Origin: an uncultured Duncaniella sp.
GTDB lineage: Bacteria; Bacteroidota; Bacteroidia; Bacteroidales; Muribaculaceae
Length of the DNA stretch: 64,000 bases
Assembly: GCF_910578445.1 (NCBI RefSeq)
Contig: NZ_CAJTQC010000003.1
Span: 153,804 to 217,803, forward strand
Direction of reading: 5' to 3'
Shown: piece after piece, positions 36,565-45,269 of the stretch
Layout of the letters: the number at the start of each line of letters is the position of its first letter
Numbering within the stretch: the first letter of the stretch is position 1
Notes under the pieces: model-generated
Databases searched by the model: none
Told to the model about the DNA's origin: nothing
Seen by the model: only the letters and a program-made list of their open reading frames with translations
Translations under genes and position numbers: made by a program

Positions 36565-36720
36565 CTATTTTGGTAAAATAGGGGTGTAATATTTGAACAT
36601 ATCAATTCGGACTGTTCGAGGTCTTATTATTATTCTACTGGTACAAGTTACTTTTGGGCGTGGAATGAAGCAGCCATCATGTTCTTTACCATTTTCATAA
36701 TATTTTACTGCCCCTCTTCT
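36565..36720 (-). pseudogene. Orphan C-terminal fragment of a further paralogue
   Basis: Reading the minus strand gives about 47 codons without a start: KYYENGKEHDGC, then CTSRIIIRPRTVRIDMFKYY and TPILPK before TAG. This aligns with the C-terminus of the flanking paralogues (SRVIIKQKSIRIDMFKYYDLFWP). The in-frame upstream codon at about 36732 is a stop, and the fragment overlaps the last codons of the 36695-37471 gene in another frame. It is either the remains of a deleted gene or a spare C-terminal cassette. Confidence 0.7.
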
Positions 36721-37471
36721 TCACATCTTTTTTTAGTAACAAATGGTCGTTTTCCTCCCATCGAGCTTTATCTTCAGGCCATAGTGGAGAATAGAACTTT
36801 AACATATCAATTATTACCGAATCATTTGTAAGTACGATTCGAGTAGCGCATACAGAGTAGGGGTTAGAATTATAATGGCCCTCGTATTGTTCACAGCAAC
36901 CATATTCTTGCAGCTCTTCTTTGCGCCAATCGGAGATATAGCTAAATATGTTAAGTCCATTAGTCCCTTTTTTGATAGAGCCTAATTCGCCTTTTCCTAA
37001 AATGTTTTCAAATTTCGTAATTGATCCATCATCATTTATTGACATTATTATTTTATCATACCAGAAATATATGTCATAGGTTTGATCGTGATTTATTCTT
37101 TCCAAAACATACATTGTATCTGATGGAAAATCAGTGATTTTTGTTTTAAACAACTCGATACCAAACCTTCTAGCTATACCTTTTAGCTTGTATGGATCAT
37201 ATTCAAGAATATCGCGACCTTTGGTCTGACTTGGAATCATTAATGGGAATAAAGAGAGTAAATCCATGTCGGTATTACGCTCAAATTTAAGCGTGATATC
37301 CGTGTTTTCTTCCGGGAAAATATGTGATGCTCCAGACTGATATTTTGGGTAATAAATATCAGTCGATGCTATGATGCTGTCTGAAGATTGAGTTGTCTCT
37401 GACGCTTTTGAATTCTTTATATGATTGCATGAACATAGACCAAGAATTAAAATAAATAATAAATTTTTCAT
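36695..37471 (-). CDS. Lipoprotein of a local paralogue family
   Basis: The 258-residue lipoprotein has a lipobox at Cys15 (GLCSC), unlike its paralogue at 35866, which has a plain signal peptide. It shares the central DTMYVLERINHDQTYDIYFW and C-terminal DWRKEELQEYG and VIIDMLKFYSPLWPED segments with that paralogue. Its last ~15 residues (KKDVKKRGSKIL) run into an orphan paralogue fragment in a different frame, which suggests that the 3' end was formed by a deletion. Function unknown. Confidence 0.68.
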   Translation of the reverse strand: MKNLLFILILGLCSCNHIKNSKASETTQSSDSIIASTDIYYPKYQSGASHIFPEENTDITLKFERNTDMDLLSLFPLMIPSQTKGRDILEYDPYKLKGIARRFGIELFKTKITDFPSDTMYVLERINHDQTYDIYFWYDKIIMSINDDGSITKFENILGKGELGSIKKGTNGLNIFSYISDWRKEELQEYGCCEQYEGHYNSNPYSVCATRIVLTNDSVIIDMLKFYSPLWPEDKARWEENDHLLLKKDVKKRGSKIL

Positions 37472-37800
37472 AGGTATGATAGGATTAAATTAGCGTATGA
37501 TGAATCGGGTTGATGGGATAGCAAGTGGCCTATGCGTATTTTCCTTCCATAGAGTTTGGTGTATAGTATTCAGTTGCAAGATGATTGCCAAGACCCTCTC
37601 ATATCATATCGAACAGTAGACTTTCTTGTTACATTCGCTATTATACTAAGAAATTAACAGAATCCTAATGGCATGGCGCTACACCTTGCGATAAGGCGCA
37701 AGTTAGTGATTATTTGGCTGTCAGCCAAATAATTTCGGATAAAATGTATTGAGGTAAGGACGAAAAACGAAAAATATTGGTGGCCTATCTGTATTGAGGG
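37472..37800. other. Gene-free stretch between the paralogue island and the MATE gene
   Basis: These 329 bases have no coding sequence that I can support. They contain the palindrome at 37709-37733, a 6-bp stem CTTGCG/CGCAAG just before it (about 37685-37702), and two copies of TGTATTGAGG near 37747 and 37790. It holds the end of the MATE transcript and presumably the promoter of the island. Confidence 0.6.
37709..37733 (-). terminator. Palindromic hairpin downstream of the MATE gene
   Basis: ATTATTTGGCTG (37709-37720) and its exact complement (37722-37733) are separated by one base. It lies 68 bp after the MATE stop codon and may be the terminator, although the loop would need the inner pairs to open and no long T-run follows. 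Confidence 0.5.
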
Positions 37801-39189
37801 TCACGCTTGGGTGAATTCTGTCTCTTTTCTGGCGACAGCTTTTGTAAAAGATGTGCGCAGCAGTATTGATGCGACAAGCAGAGCACCTGTAAAGCTGTAG
37901 TACACTCCCAGATTGTGCATGTCAAGATACTTTGCCAATAGCAACAACAACGGTATCCCGACTATCAGATAGCTGACTATCGAAATCCAAAGCAGAGGTT
38001 TGACTTCCGACGTACCTCGCAGTGCGTTGGCATAGGTAAGCTGTATGGCATCGCCATACTGGTAGAGGATAAGTGGCGGAATCAGTGTCAGGGCAACTGC
38101 CACCACCTCAGGATCGGGTGTGAAGGCATAGATCAGATTGCTTCCTCCGATCAGGAATATGGCCGAGGCTATCGTTGCAAGCACAAGGTTGAGGTGGAGT
38201 CCGGCCGATGTGATGCGTCGCATTCCGGCGATGTCGCGCAGGCCTGTGAAGTTGGCCACACGGATTGAAGTAGCCACGCCGAAACTCATATATGTCATGA
38301 ATCCGAGCTGTGCGATGGTGTTGACCACCTGATAGGATGCGAGCTGTATTTTGCCGAACCAGCCTGAGACGATTGCCCCGAAGCTCCAGAGGAAGCATTC
38401 GACTCCGCTCTGAATCATGACGGGGTAGGAGGTGGCCCACACTTTACGGCGTATGTTCCCTGAATCGGCAGAGCCTTCGCGGAGTCCGGCTGTGTATGGG
38501 CGGTAGCGGCGCGACAGGAGTATGAATACTACTATGCCGGTCATGGCTATGTAGCGCGCTGTCATTGTGCTTAGTCCAGCCCCGACGAGTCCGAGCTCGG
38601 GAAATCCGAAATTGCCGTAGATGAGAGAATAGTTGCCTATGATATTGATTGCATTCGCTCCGAGTATCATCCACATGGGAGTGGCTGTGTCGGTCGTGCC
38701 GTTGGCGGTCTGCTGGCAGCAGTTGAACACGGCCATCGGCAGAAGTGTCGACAGGACTATGAGATAATATTGCCGGATTAGCGGTAGCAGTTCCTCCGGC
38801 TGTCCGAAACGGTCAAGGAAGAAATATAGTCCACCCATGATGGCTGTAAATCCGGCTGAGACAAGGATATTGATTTGCAGTCCGCTCCGCAGAGTCACTC
38901 CTACCGTGTGATTCTCTCCTTTTGAATATAGCGCTCCGATAATCGGTGTCATTCCTGCTGCGAAACCAAGCTGCATGACTGTGACAATCATAAACAGAGA
39001 GTTGACAAAGGCGGCTGCTGCAAGTTCATCTGTTCCGTAAGCCCCCACCATCATAGTGTCTGCGAAACTGACTACGATAATGCCGACCTGAGTCACAAGA
39101 ACCGGGAGACCAAGTCGCCAGAGGTTCTTATATTCAACCTTATAGGCTTTCCAGAAGCCTGCTTTACGTGCTATTGTCGATGGATTCAT
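37801..39189 (-). CDS. MATE-family efflux transporter
   Basis: The 462-residue inner-membrane protein is a sodium- or proton-driven multidrug exporter of the NorM/DinF type. About twelve helices are visible, with the MATE motifs GLPVLVTQVGIIVVSFADTMMVG at the start and GANAINIIGNYSLIYG, and the second-half counterpart around LASYQVVNTIAQLGFMTYMSFG. I start it at 39189 because the -7 box (39226-39233) covers the upstream alternative Met at 39228. Drug specificity cannot be told. Confidence 0.93.
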   Translation of the reverse strand: MNPSTIARKAGFWKAYKVEYKNLWRLGLPVLVTQVGIIVVSFADTMMVGAYGTDELAAAAFVNSLFMIVTVMQLGFAAGMTPIIGALYSKGENHTVGVTLRSGLQINILVSAGFTAIMGGLYFFLDRFGQPEELLPLIRQYYLIVLSTLLPMAVFNCCQQTANGTTDTATPMWMILGANAINIIGNYSLIYGNFGFPELGLVGAGLSTMTARYIAMTGIVVFILLSRRYRPYTAGLREGSADSGNIRRKVWATSYPVMIQSGVECFLWSFGAIVSGWFGKIQLASYQVVNTIAQLGFMTYMSFGVATSIRVANFTGLRDIAGMRRITSAGLHLNLVLATIASAIFLIGGSNLIYAFTPDPEVVAVALTLIPPLILYQYGDAIQLTYANALRGTSEVKPLLWISIVSYLIVGIPLLLLLAKYLDMHNLGVYYSFTGALLVASILLRTSFTKAVARKETEFTQA

Positions 39190-39225
39190 AGATGAAGTAT
39201 GACGGTTAATCTTGATTCTGGGATG

Positions 39226-39252
39226 CAAAGTTACAAAAAATTAACGGTCAAA
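39226..39252 (-). promoter_or_regulatory. Promoter of the MATE gene
   Basis: On the minus strand, TTTG (39252-39249) and TAACTTTG (39233-39226) form a -33/-7 pair with a 15-bp spacer. The pair overlaps the upstream Met and thus fixes the start at 39189. Confidence 0.6.
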
Positions 39253-39334
39253 GCCTTATAACAGCCTCTAAGATGCGGTCAGGTCTTTAAGAAACACGAT
39301 GGAGGTGGCTGTAATGAGTGAGGTGCATACAGAA

Positions 39335-39370
39335 ACATCCCATAGCTTTACATCAAAAGCTATGGGATGT
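39335..39370 (-). terminator. Terminator downstream of trigger factor
   Basis: A perfect 15-bp stem (39335-39349 with 39356-39370, core CATCCCATAGC) with a 6-nt loop lies 57 bp after the tig stop. On the minus strand it ends in TTTCTGTAT. A further copy of CTATGGGATGT lies at about 39417-39427, by the tig stop codon. Confidence 0.8.
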
Positions 39371-39426
39371 CGGTTTCATGTCGCTGTGGTTACTGTCGTG
39401 ACAGTCCACATGACCTATGGGATGTC

Positions 39427-40767
39427 TCAGGCTTCCTGTGCGATTTTCTTGAAGTCATCGAGGCTGACAGTCTGCTTGTCGAGGCTGACAGCATTTTCGA
39501 TAGCGTCATAGAGCTTGGAAGTGAGAACCTGCTGGGTAAGCTGGTTGCGGATTTCAGCCTTTTCGAGCTGTTCCTTAGCGTAGCGGGTGATGATTTCTTC
39601 GTCGATGCCTGCCATGCCGTACTGTGCGAACTGACGGGCTGTAAGGAACTTGGCCATTTCGAGAACCTCGTCGGCTTCAACCTTGATTTCAAGAGCCTTG
39701 AGAAGGTTGGTTTCGATGATTTCATGCTTGATGCCGTTTTCCTGAGCTGCATAGGCTTCATCGGGATTCTCAGCTTCTGCGAAGAAGAGTTTCTTGATGG
39801 TCTCTGCGGGGAGAGTCATCGAACCATACTTCTCCATCATGGCCTTGTCGAACTGGTTGCGGAAAAGGATGTGGCTGTTCTGTGAAAGCTCGTTGGCAAT
39901 CATTTCCTTAACGGCAGCACGATATTCCTCTTCGTTGTGAACCTTGTCTTCGCCGAATACCATCTTGTAGTATTCTTCGCCGAGTTCTGCGGGCACGTTG
40001 ACGATGATTTCAGAAATTGTCATCTCGAAGTCACCCTTGATGTCGGCAGCGATATCCTTGTCGACATGGAGCATTGAAGCGAGCTCGCCTGCATCGCCGC
40101 CTGCAGCCTTCCAAGGATTGAACACGACTTTGTCGCCGGGCTTCTTGCCTGCGAACTTGGCTGTTTCTTCCTTGTCCTTGAAGTAGAGGGGGAACACGAT
40201 GCCGTCGGTTACCTGAATAGCACCTTCGTTCTGGCTTACGTTGCCGTTTTCGTCGAGCTGCATGAGAGCACCCTTGACAACACCGTCCTCGGTCATTTCC
40301 TGTCCGGGTTCCTGCTTGCCGAAGCGCTTGCGCATGTTCTTGTCCTGCTCGTCGATCATCTCGTCGGTCACTTCGATTTCATAGAAAGGATAGTGGTCGT
40401 CCTTCGAGGGCTTGATGTCGAGCTGGGGAACGAGGGCAAGATCATATTTGAATTCCTGATCGCCTTCTTCGAATGCCTCCTTGACTTCAACGGGCACGGG
40501 GTGACCCATAACGGGAAGATTGTTTTCAGTGATGAAATCAACCACTGCACGATAGACAGTGTCGTTGATGACATCGCTTGTCATCTGCTTGCCGAAACGG
40601 CGTTTGAGTTCGCCGAAGGGCACATGACCCTTGCGGAATCCGGGGATGGAGTGTGTGCGGCCGAGCTCTTTGAGCTTTTTGGTCACATCGTCCTTATAGT
40701 CGTTTTCTTCAATCGCCACGGTAAGACGGATGTCTACGGGTGAAATCTCTTCCTTGGTAATTTTCAT
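39427..40767 (-). CDS. tig: Trigger factor
   Basis: The 446-residue ribosome-bound chaperone shields nascent chains. The N-terminal ribosome-binding domain has the signature GFRKGHVPFGELKRRFG (family GFRxGKxP). The middle PPIase-like domain (about 150-240) is degenerate, as in other Bacteroidota: DGVVKGALMQLDENGNV. The long helical C-terminal domain follows. A TAnnTTTG promoter lies upstream and a hairpin terminator downstream, so it is monocistronic. Confidence 0.95.
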   Translation of the reverse strand: MKITKEEISPVDIRLTVAIEENDYKDDVTKKLKELGRTHSIPGFRKGHVPFGELKRRFGKQMTSDVINDTVYRAVVDFITENNLPVMGHPVPVEVKEAFEEGDQEFKYDLALVPQLDIKPSKDDHYPFYEIEVTDEMIDEQDKNMRKRFGKQEPGQEMTEDGVVKGALMQLDENGNVSQNEGAIQVTDGIVFPLYFKDKEETAKFAGKKPGDKVVFNPWKAAGGDAGELASMLHVDKDIAADIKGDFEMTISEIIVNVPAELGEEYYKMVFGEDKVHNEEEYRAAVKEMIANELSQNSHILFRNQFDKAMMEKYGSMTLPAETIKKLFFAEAENPDEAYAAQENGIKHEIIETNLLKALEIKVEADEVLEMAKFLTARQFAQYGMAGIDEEIITRYAKEQLEKAEIRNQLTQQVLTSKLYDAIENAVSLDKQTVSLDDFKKIAQEA

Positions 40768-40845
40768 TTGGGTAATGTATCAGTTTTTTATTAATATTTT
40801 TGCTCTTTTCAGCGCTGTCCGTGCGGACGGCGTTCAATCAAGGTG

Positions 40846-40876
40846 CAAAATTAACAAAAAATTCCCGAAAAGCAAA
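40846..40876 (-). promoter_or_regulatory. Promoter of tig
   Basis: On the minus strand TTTG (40876-40873) and TAATTTTG (40853-40846) are separated by 19 bp, the usual spacing of Bacteroidota -33/-7 promoters. The -7 box lies 78 bp upstream of the start codon. Confidence 0.65.
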
Positions 40877-40921
40877 GATGGTCGCTAAAAGGGGTGTGAA
40901 AATTCATTAAACACACGTTTT

Positions 40922-43474
40922 TTACATAACTGCCACTTTGACAGCGTTTGAGTCGACAACGACAATGTATATGCCCGGTGAGAGGCGCGAGCCGGTCGGG
41001 ATGCTCATGCCACCGAGCGTAAAGATTGCCACCGATGTGTGGGGGCTGAGCACACGGATATAGCCTCCATCGTTAACGACGACTGGACGGGATGTGTCTG
41101 CGCTGTCGGTGATTATGTCGTCTATTCCTGACTTCGGTCCTGACACATAGACTGCAAAAGTTCCGGCAGGAAGGGTCAGGCCGTTGGCTGTCATTGAGGG
41201 GGTGACATTTGTGCTTGCTGCCAACATGGTGTACTTGCTGTCAGAAAGGAAGGCGGTTGTCCCGGTGGCAGGGTTGGTCGGGAAGGGAATGGTCGCGCTT
41301 TCCGTGATTTTGGCTGAGGCAGGATTGACCACGAGGTAGAGTTCCGAAGTTCTGTCGGTCAGTGAAATGTAGCGTGCGGTAGAAGAACTCAACTCTACAT
41401 TTGAGGTTGCGTCCTCACGGAAAAGTGCTGGGTAGTCGGCGCGGATGGCGCAAAGAGCCTTGAATGTGGCGAGCAGTCCCTGACGTGCAGGCGATGAGCT
41501 GATGTCCCATGAGACTTTTTTGGGGCTTGTGTCGTTTCCGGCACTGTTTTTGGTTGTCTGATTGTTGGCGATTTCTTCAAACTGCCAGATCATGTGAGCG
41601 CCGGGCGACAGCAGCATCTGGGCAGCCATAGAGCCGATGCGCTGGCAGAGGGCTGTGAAGTCGCCTTTGACGACAGATGAGCCGCTTGTCGTTCCATAGG
41701 CAACGCGTTCTTCGTCATGGCTCTCAGCATAGCTGACCGTCGAGCCCCATATACGGTTGCCGTCCTGAGGCGCATAGAATCTGCTGAGTGAGGTGTCGCC
41801 TGTGCCCATGACATAGTTGCGGGCGTTCCAGTTGACATTTGCCCAGTTGATTTCGCCGTCGCGGGCCATGTCGTTCTCTTCCTCGCTTCCGGCAAGGTTC
41901 TCATTGATGAAGTATGCGTCAGGATTAGTGAGCCGCATGCTTTCATGAAGGGCTTTCATGCGGGCCACGCGTGTTACGTTGAAGCGGTTGGTGTTGTTGT
42001 CGTTCGGCGTGCCCCATGTGTTGGTGGTTGCGTCGAATGTGTTGCCGTATGAATCGTTGTCGCCGAGTCCTTTAACGAGGTCGAAACGGAAACCGTCAAC
42101 CTTGTAGGCTGTCATCCAGTAGTCGAGCGCGTCGCGCCACTGTTGCTGCACGAGCTCGCAGTCCTGATTCCAGTCGTTGAGCACACTGTAGGAGTGTGGG
42201 GCAGAGCCGTTGTAGAACGGAGATATGTTGCGGCGCACCATGTCATACCACGGATGAGCGCCGTCGCTCTGATTGAACACGATGTCGAGAATCACGGCCA
42301 TGCCTCTTTCGTGAGCACCGTCGATGAGCGCACGGTAGTCGTCGGGTGTGCCGTAGGCTTTGTCGGGGGCCATATAGAAGTTCGTGTTGTAGCCCCATGA
42401 GTTGTTGCCTGCGAATTCCATTATCGGCAGCAGCTCGATTGCGTTTACTCCAAGCTCTTTGAGGTAGTCGAGCTTTGAAATCACGCCTTTCACAGTGCCT
42501 TCGCCGAGGGCTTTGCCTTCAGTGCCTGTGAAGTCACGGATAAGAAGTTCATAGATTATGAGGTCGCTTTGCGGGACACCCTTGAAATCGGTCACTTTCC
42601 AGTCATAGACATCGCGCTCGCTGTTGAACACGGCCAGAGGAACACCGGTGATTTTTTTCGACGGGTAGGCCGGCAGTTCAGGGAAGACCGTATTGGGGAT
42701 ATATTGGTCGTTGTTGGGGTCAAGCACGAGATGTGCGTAGGGATCTCCGACATTGATACTTCCGTCCACATTATAATAATATATGTAGTCCTTGCCTTTC
42801 TCAAGGTTTTCGAGTGTGAGCCAGAAATATCGGTTGCCGTTATAGTCCTGATAGTTCATGACATATTCCGGAGCAGGGGTATAATCGTTCCATGAACCCA
42901 TCATGACGACATTGGTTTTGCCGGGTGCGGCGATGCAGAATGTTACAGAGCCGTCAGCGTTGATTTCAGTCCCCATCTTCGGTGTTCCGCCGGGATAGAC
43001 AGCTTCTTTCGATGCCGGGAAGTCCTTTGGGAATACCTGCACGAAAATGTCGCCTCCGCATCCGGTCTTGCACTCAGAACTGCTGTCGGAGTTGCGGAAT
43101 ACGAACGCAAGTTTCTCGATGCTTTCACCGGCAGCTGTGATGTTGTAGTATTCGCGCAGGTCGGGAATGCGCATTTCCCATGTGAACGGGCCGGTGTAAG
43201 TGAGTTTATATTTCTCTGTGTTTGTGCCCCATGTGGGCGCGTTTTTCCACTGTCCGTCGCTAAGGTTGGTGATGACCCCAGTGTGGGCATAGATTCCGGT
43301 AGAAGCCGATGCGCCGACAAGTCCTCTGTTTCCTCCGTCGGAATGGAATGTGATGACAATGTCCTTGCTGTCTTCAGTGATGATTGCCGGAGAGGTCGTG
43401 ATGCTCTGCGCGGACATGGCGATGCTTGCGCTTATGGCAGACATCGCCCAAAGCTGGCGTAGATTTAATCTCAT
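40922..43474 (-). CDS. Secreted GH13 alpha-amylase-family enzyme with T9SS-like tail
   Basis: The 850-residue enzyme acts on alpha-glucans such as starch, glycogen or pullulan. It has a signal peptide (MSAISASIAMSAQS), an N-terminal beta domain (~30-165), and a CBM48/early-set domain (~180-290). The GH13 barrel follows, with catalytic Asp466 (DGFRFDLVKG), Glu525 (FINENLAG) and Asp587 (AESHDEERVA). After the barrel comes an all-beta C-domain. The last ~60 residues (VAIFTLGGM, SPGIYIVVVD, VKVAVM) resemble the C-terminal sorting domain of type IX secretion. This predicts export to the surface rather than lipid anchoring, and no lipobox is present. The subfamily resembles pullulanase-like enzymes, but specificity is uncertain. 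Confidence 0.9.
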   Translation of the reverse strand: MRLNLRQLWAMSAISASIAMSAQSITTSPAIITEDSKDIVITFHSDGGNRGLVGASASTGIYAHTGVITNLSDGQWKNAPTWGTNTEKYKLTYTGPFTWEMRIPDLREYYNITAAGESIEKLAFVFRNSDSSSECKTGCGGDIFVQVFPKDFPASKEAVYPGGTPKMGTEINADGSVTFCIAAPGKTNVVMMGSWNDYTPAPEYVMNYQDYNGNRYFWLTLENLEKGKDYIYYYNVDGSINVGDPYAHLVLDPNNDQYIPNTVFPELPAYPSKKITGVPLAVFNSERDVYDWKVTDFKGVPQSDLIIYELLIRDFTGTEGKALGEGTVKGVISKLDYLKELGVNAIELLPIMEFAGNNSWGYNTNFYMAPDKAYGTPDDYRALIDGAHERGMAVILDIVFNQSDGAHPWYDMVRRNISPFYNGSAPHSYSVLNDWNQDCELVQQQWRDALDYWMTAYKVDGFRFDLVKGLGDNDSYGNTFDATTNTWGTPNDNNTNRFNVTRVARMKALHESMRLTNPDAYFINENLAGSEEENDMARDGEINWANVNWNARNYVMGTGDTSLSRFYAPQDGNRIWGSTVSYAESHDEERVAYGTTSGSSVVKGDFTALCQRIGSMAAQMLLSPGAHMIWQFEEIANNQTTKNSAGNDTSPKKVSWDISSSPARQGLLATFKALCAIRADYPALFREDATSNVELSSSTARYISLTDRTSELYLVVNPASAKITESATIPFPTNPATGTTAFLSDSKYTMLAASTNVTPSMTANGLTLPAGTFAVYVSGPKSGIDDIITDSADTSRPVVVNDGGYIRVLSPHTSVAIFTLGGMSIPTGSRLSPGIYIVVVDSNAVKVAVM

Positions 43475-43625
43475 GTCTGGAAAGATTGTTGAAAAATGTT
43501 GGTTGAAAAGAATATTTTGTAAGTATGATGTCGGGAAACGTGTGCCGTAGAGAGGAGAAAGGGGCGTAGCAGAAGTAAGGTAGGAAAAGAGGAGGGGAGT
43601 GACCGGGAGGTCAGTGGGGTGCGTG

Positions 43626-45092
43626 TCAGATAATCATCGGGTCAAAATCGTCGGCAGAAATATTGTCATCCGATTTTAGGGCGTGGATGATGTTTTTGAG
43701 ATTTTCCATATAGCCGATCACCATAGAGCCTGTTGCGGCAGGGGTGAGACGGAACATGGCGCTTAGTTCGGTGTTGCTGTGTTTGCGTCGGTAGGCGCGG
43801 ACGGATTTCAGTATCTCCTGCGCTTCTTCGAGCGCTTCTTCACGTCGGCCGAGGCGCACGAGGCTCATCAGGAACGGGAACGATATGGCTGGCAGGTACG
43901 GCCATTGGCCGAGACGGTATTTCGCATGGTAGAGTCTGACAACATCCTCGAATCTGAGGGCGAAGTAGCAAACTTCGAGCATGAAGGCGATGTCGTTTTC
44001 AAATCCTTTTATTTCGTCGTAGATCAGACAGACAAGGGCTGCAGAGCCAAACTGTCCGTGGACCACATGTCCGCGTGCCCATTCGACAGCGTCTTTTTCA
44101 GTTATGAATCCGGCTGCAATTATGCTGCGCACATATGGTTCGGCAATTTTTCGGTCAAGGACAAGAAGCACGTCGATTGCCAGCCTTGAGTGAAGATGCT
44201 CTTTGAGATATGATGTCAGCATGGCCACAGCTTCGGTCTGACGGTCACACTCGATGAGTGCTGCGGCATATGTCGAGATGTCGGTCTCTTCGGCTTCGGA
44301 CGATGCGATGACTTTGCCATAGATCGAGGCCACTACTTCGGGACCGCGTTCGAGGCGGTAGAGGGCTGCGCCTTTGATGCGCAGCGCCATGATTGAACCT
44401 GCGTCAATGGCAAGAGCATATTCAGCCGACGACAATGCTCCTTCGTAGTCCTCGCGGTTTATCTGTACTGTGGCGAGGCGCAGCCAGAAGTCGAGGGTGA
44501 AAGGCTCGAGCATGGTGAGTTCCTCGAATAGCTGTGCTGCGGTTTCAAGGTCATCGTTCTCTTCGGAACGGTCGGCGAACTCGTAGAGGAATGTCTGGGG
44601 GTAGGAGCACTTGGACTGTATGCGGTCGCGGTTTGACTTCAACCAGTCTTCAAGGTGCATTTCCATCGCATAGTCTGTGAACTGTATTATCTCCTCGTCT
44701 TCAAAATCTGTCGTGGTGTCGAGTATGGCTTCGAGTTCTGCAATCATTTCCTCTGAAGTCATGCTGAGGTCTGAATTGCGGGCACGCAGGCTTAGCAGTT
44801 TGTTGAGGATACCTTCCTGACTGACGCGGTTGTTGACTTCGGTTGTCACTTCGACATCGCCGAATGAATAGTAAAGCCATGCACGGCGGGTGGCCAGGGC
44901 TTCGCTCTTCGGATAGTGGACGGCTCCGTAGAGCAGTACCTCCATCTTTACGATATAATTGTCATAGTCAGATGCGTAGTCAAAGATTTCAATGAGGTCT
45001 GTTTCGTCGAAAAAGGCCTCGGTGTTGCCTCGTTTGACCACTTCTGATTCAAATTCTTCGTATAAGTCGCGTCGGTCGTTGCGTTCGTCCAT
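43626..45092 (-). CDS. TPR-repeat protein
   Basis: The 488-residue acidic cytoplasmic protein consists of tetratricopeptide-like helical repeats, e.g. AAQLFEELTMLEPFTLDFWLRLA, ALSSAEYALAIDAGSIMALRIKG and VVRLYHAKYRLGQWPYLP. It begins with an acidic stretch (MDERNDRRDLYEEFESEVVK). No export signal or catalytic domain. TPR proteins act as scaffolds; its partner is unknown. It lies 151 bp upstream of the GH13 gene on the same strand. Confidence 0.82.
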   Translation of the reverse strand: MDERNDRRDLYEEFESEVVKRGNTEAFFDETDLIEIFDYASDYDNYIVKMEVLLYGAVHYPKSEALATRRAWLYYSFGDVEVTTEVNNRVSQEGILNKLLSLRARNSDLSMTSEEMIAELEAILDTTTDFEDEEIIQFTDYAMEMHLEDWLKSNRDRIQSKCSYPQTFLYEFADRSEENDDLETAAQLFEELTMLEPFTLDFWLRLATVQINREDYEGALSSAEYALAIDAGSIMALRIKGAALYRLERGPEVVASIYGKVIASSEAEETDISTYAAALIECDRQTEAVAMLTSYLKEHLHSRLAIDVLLVLDRKIAEPYVRSIIAAGFITEKDAVEWARGHVVHGQFGSAALVCLIYDEIKGFENDIAFMLEVCYFALRFEDVVRLYHAKYRLGQWPYLPAISFPFLMSLVRLGRREEALEEAQEILKSVRAYRRKHSNTELSAMFRLTPAATGSMVIGYMENLKNIIHALKSDDNISADDFDPMII

Positions 45093-45190
45093 GTAATGGT
45101 GAGAAAATATTAAGTATAACGTATAAAGTTTGAATGATTGAGTGTCGGGCGGATGGTCGCAAGGCCGGATGCTCCTTGTGGCTTTAGAGG

Positions 45191-45230
45191 ATAAAGTATC
45201 GGACTAAACGACTGTAGTCCGATACTTTAT
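45191..45230 (-). terminator. Terminator of glnS
   Basis: A perfect 16-bp stem (45191-45206 with 45215-45230, core GTATCGGACTA) closes an 8-nt loop, 40 bp after the glnS stop codon. No long T-run follows on the minus strand. Confidence 0.75.
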
Positions 45231-45269
45231 TGCCGGTTTTCAATCCTTATGCTTTATCCGATGGATTCT

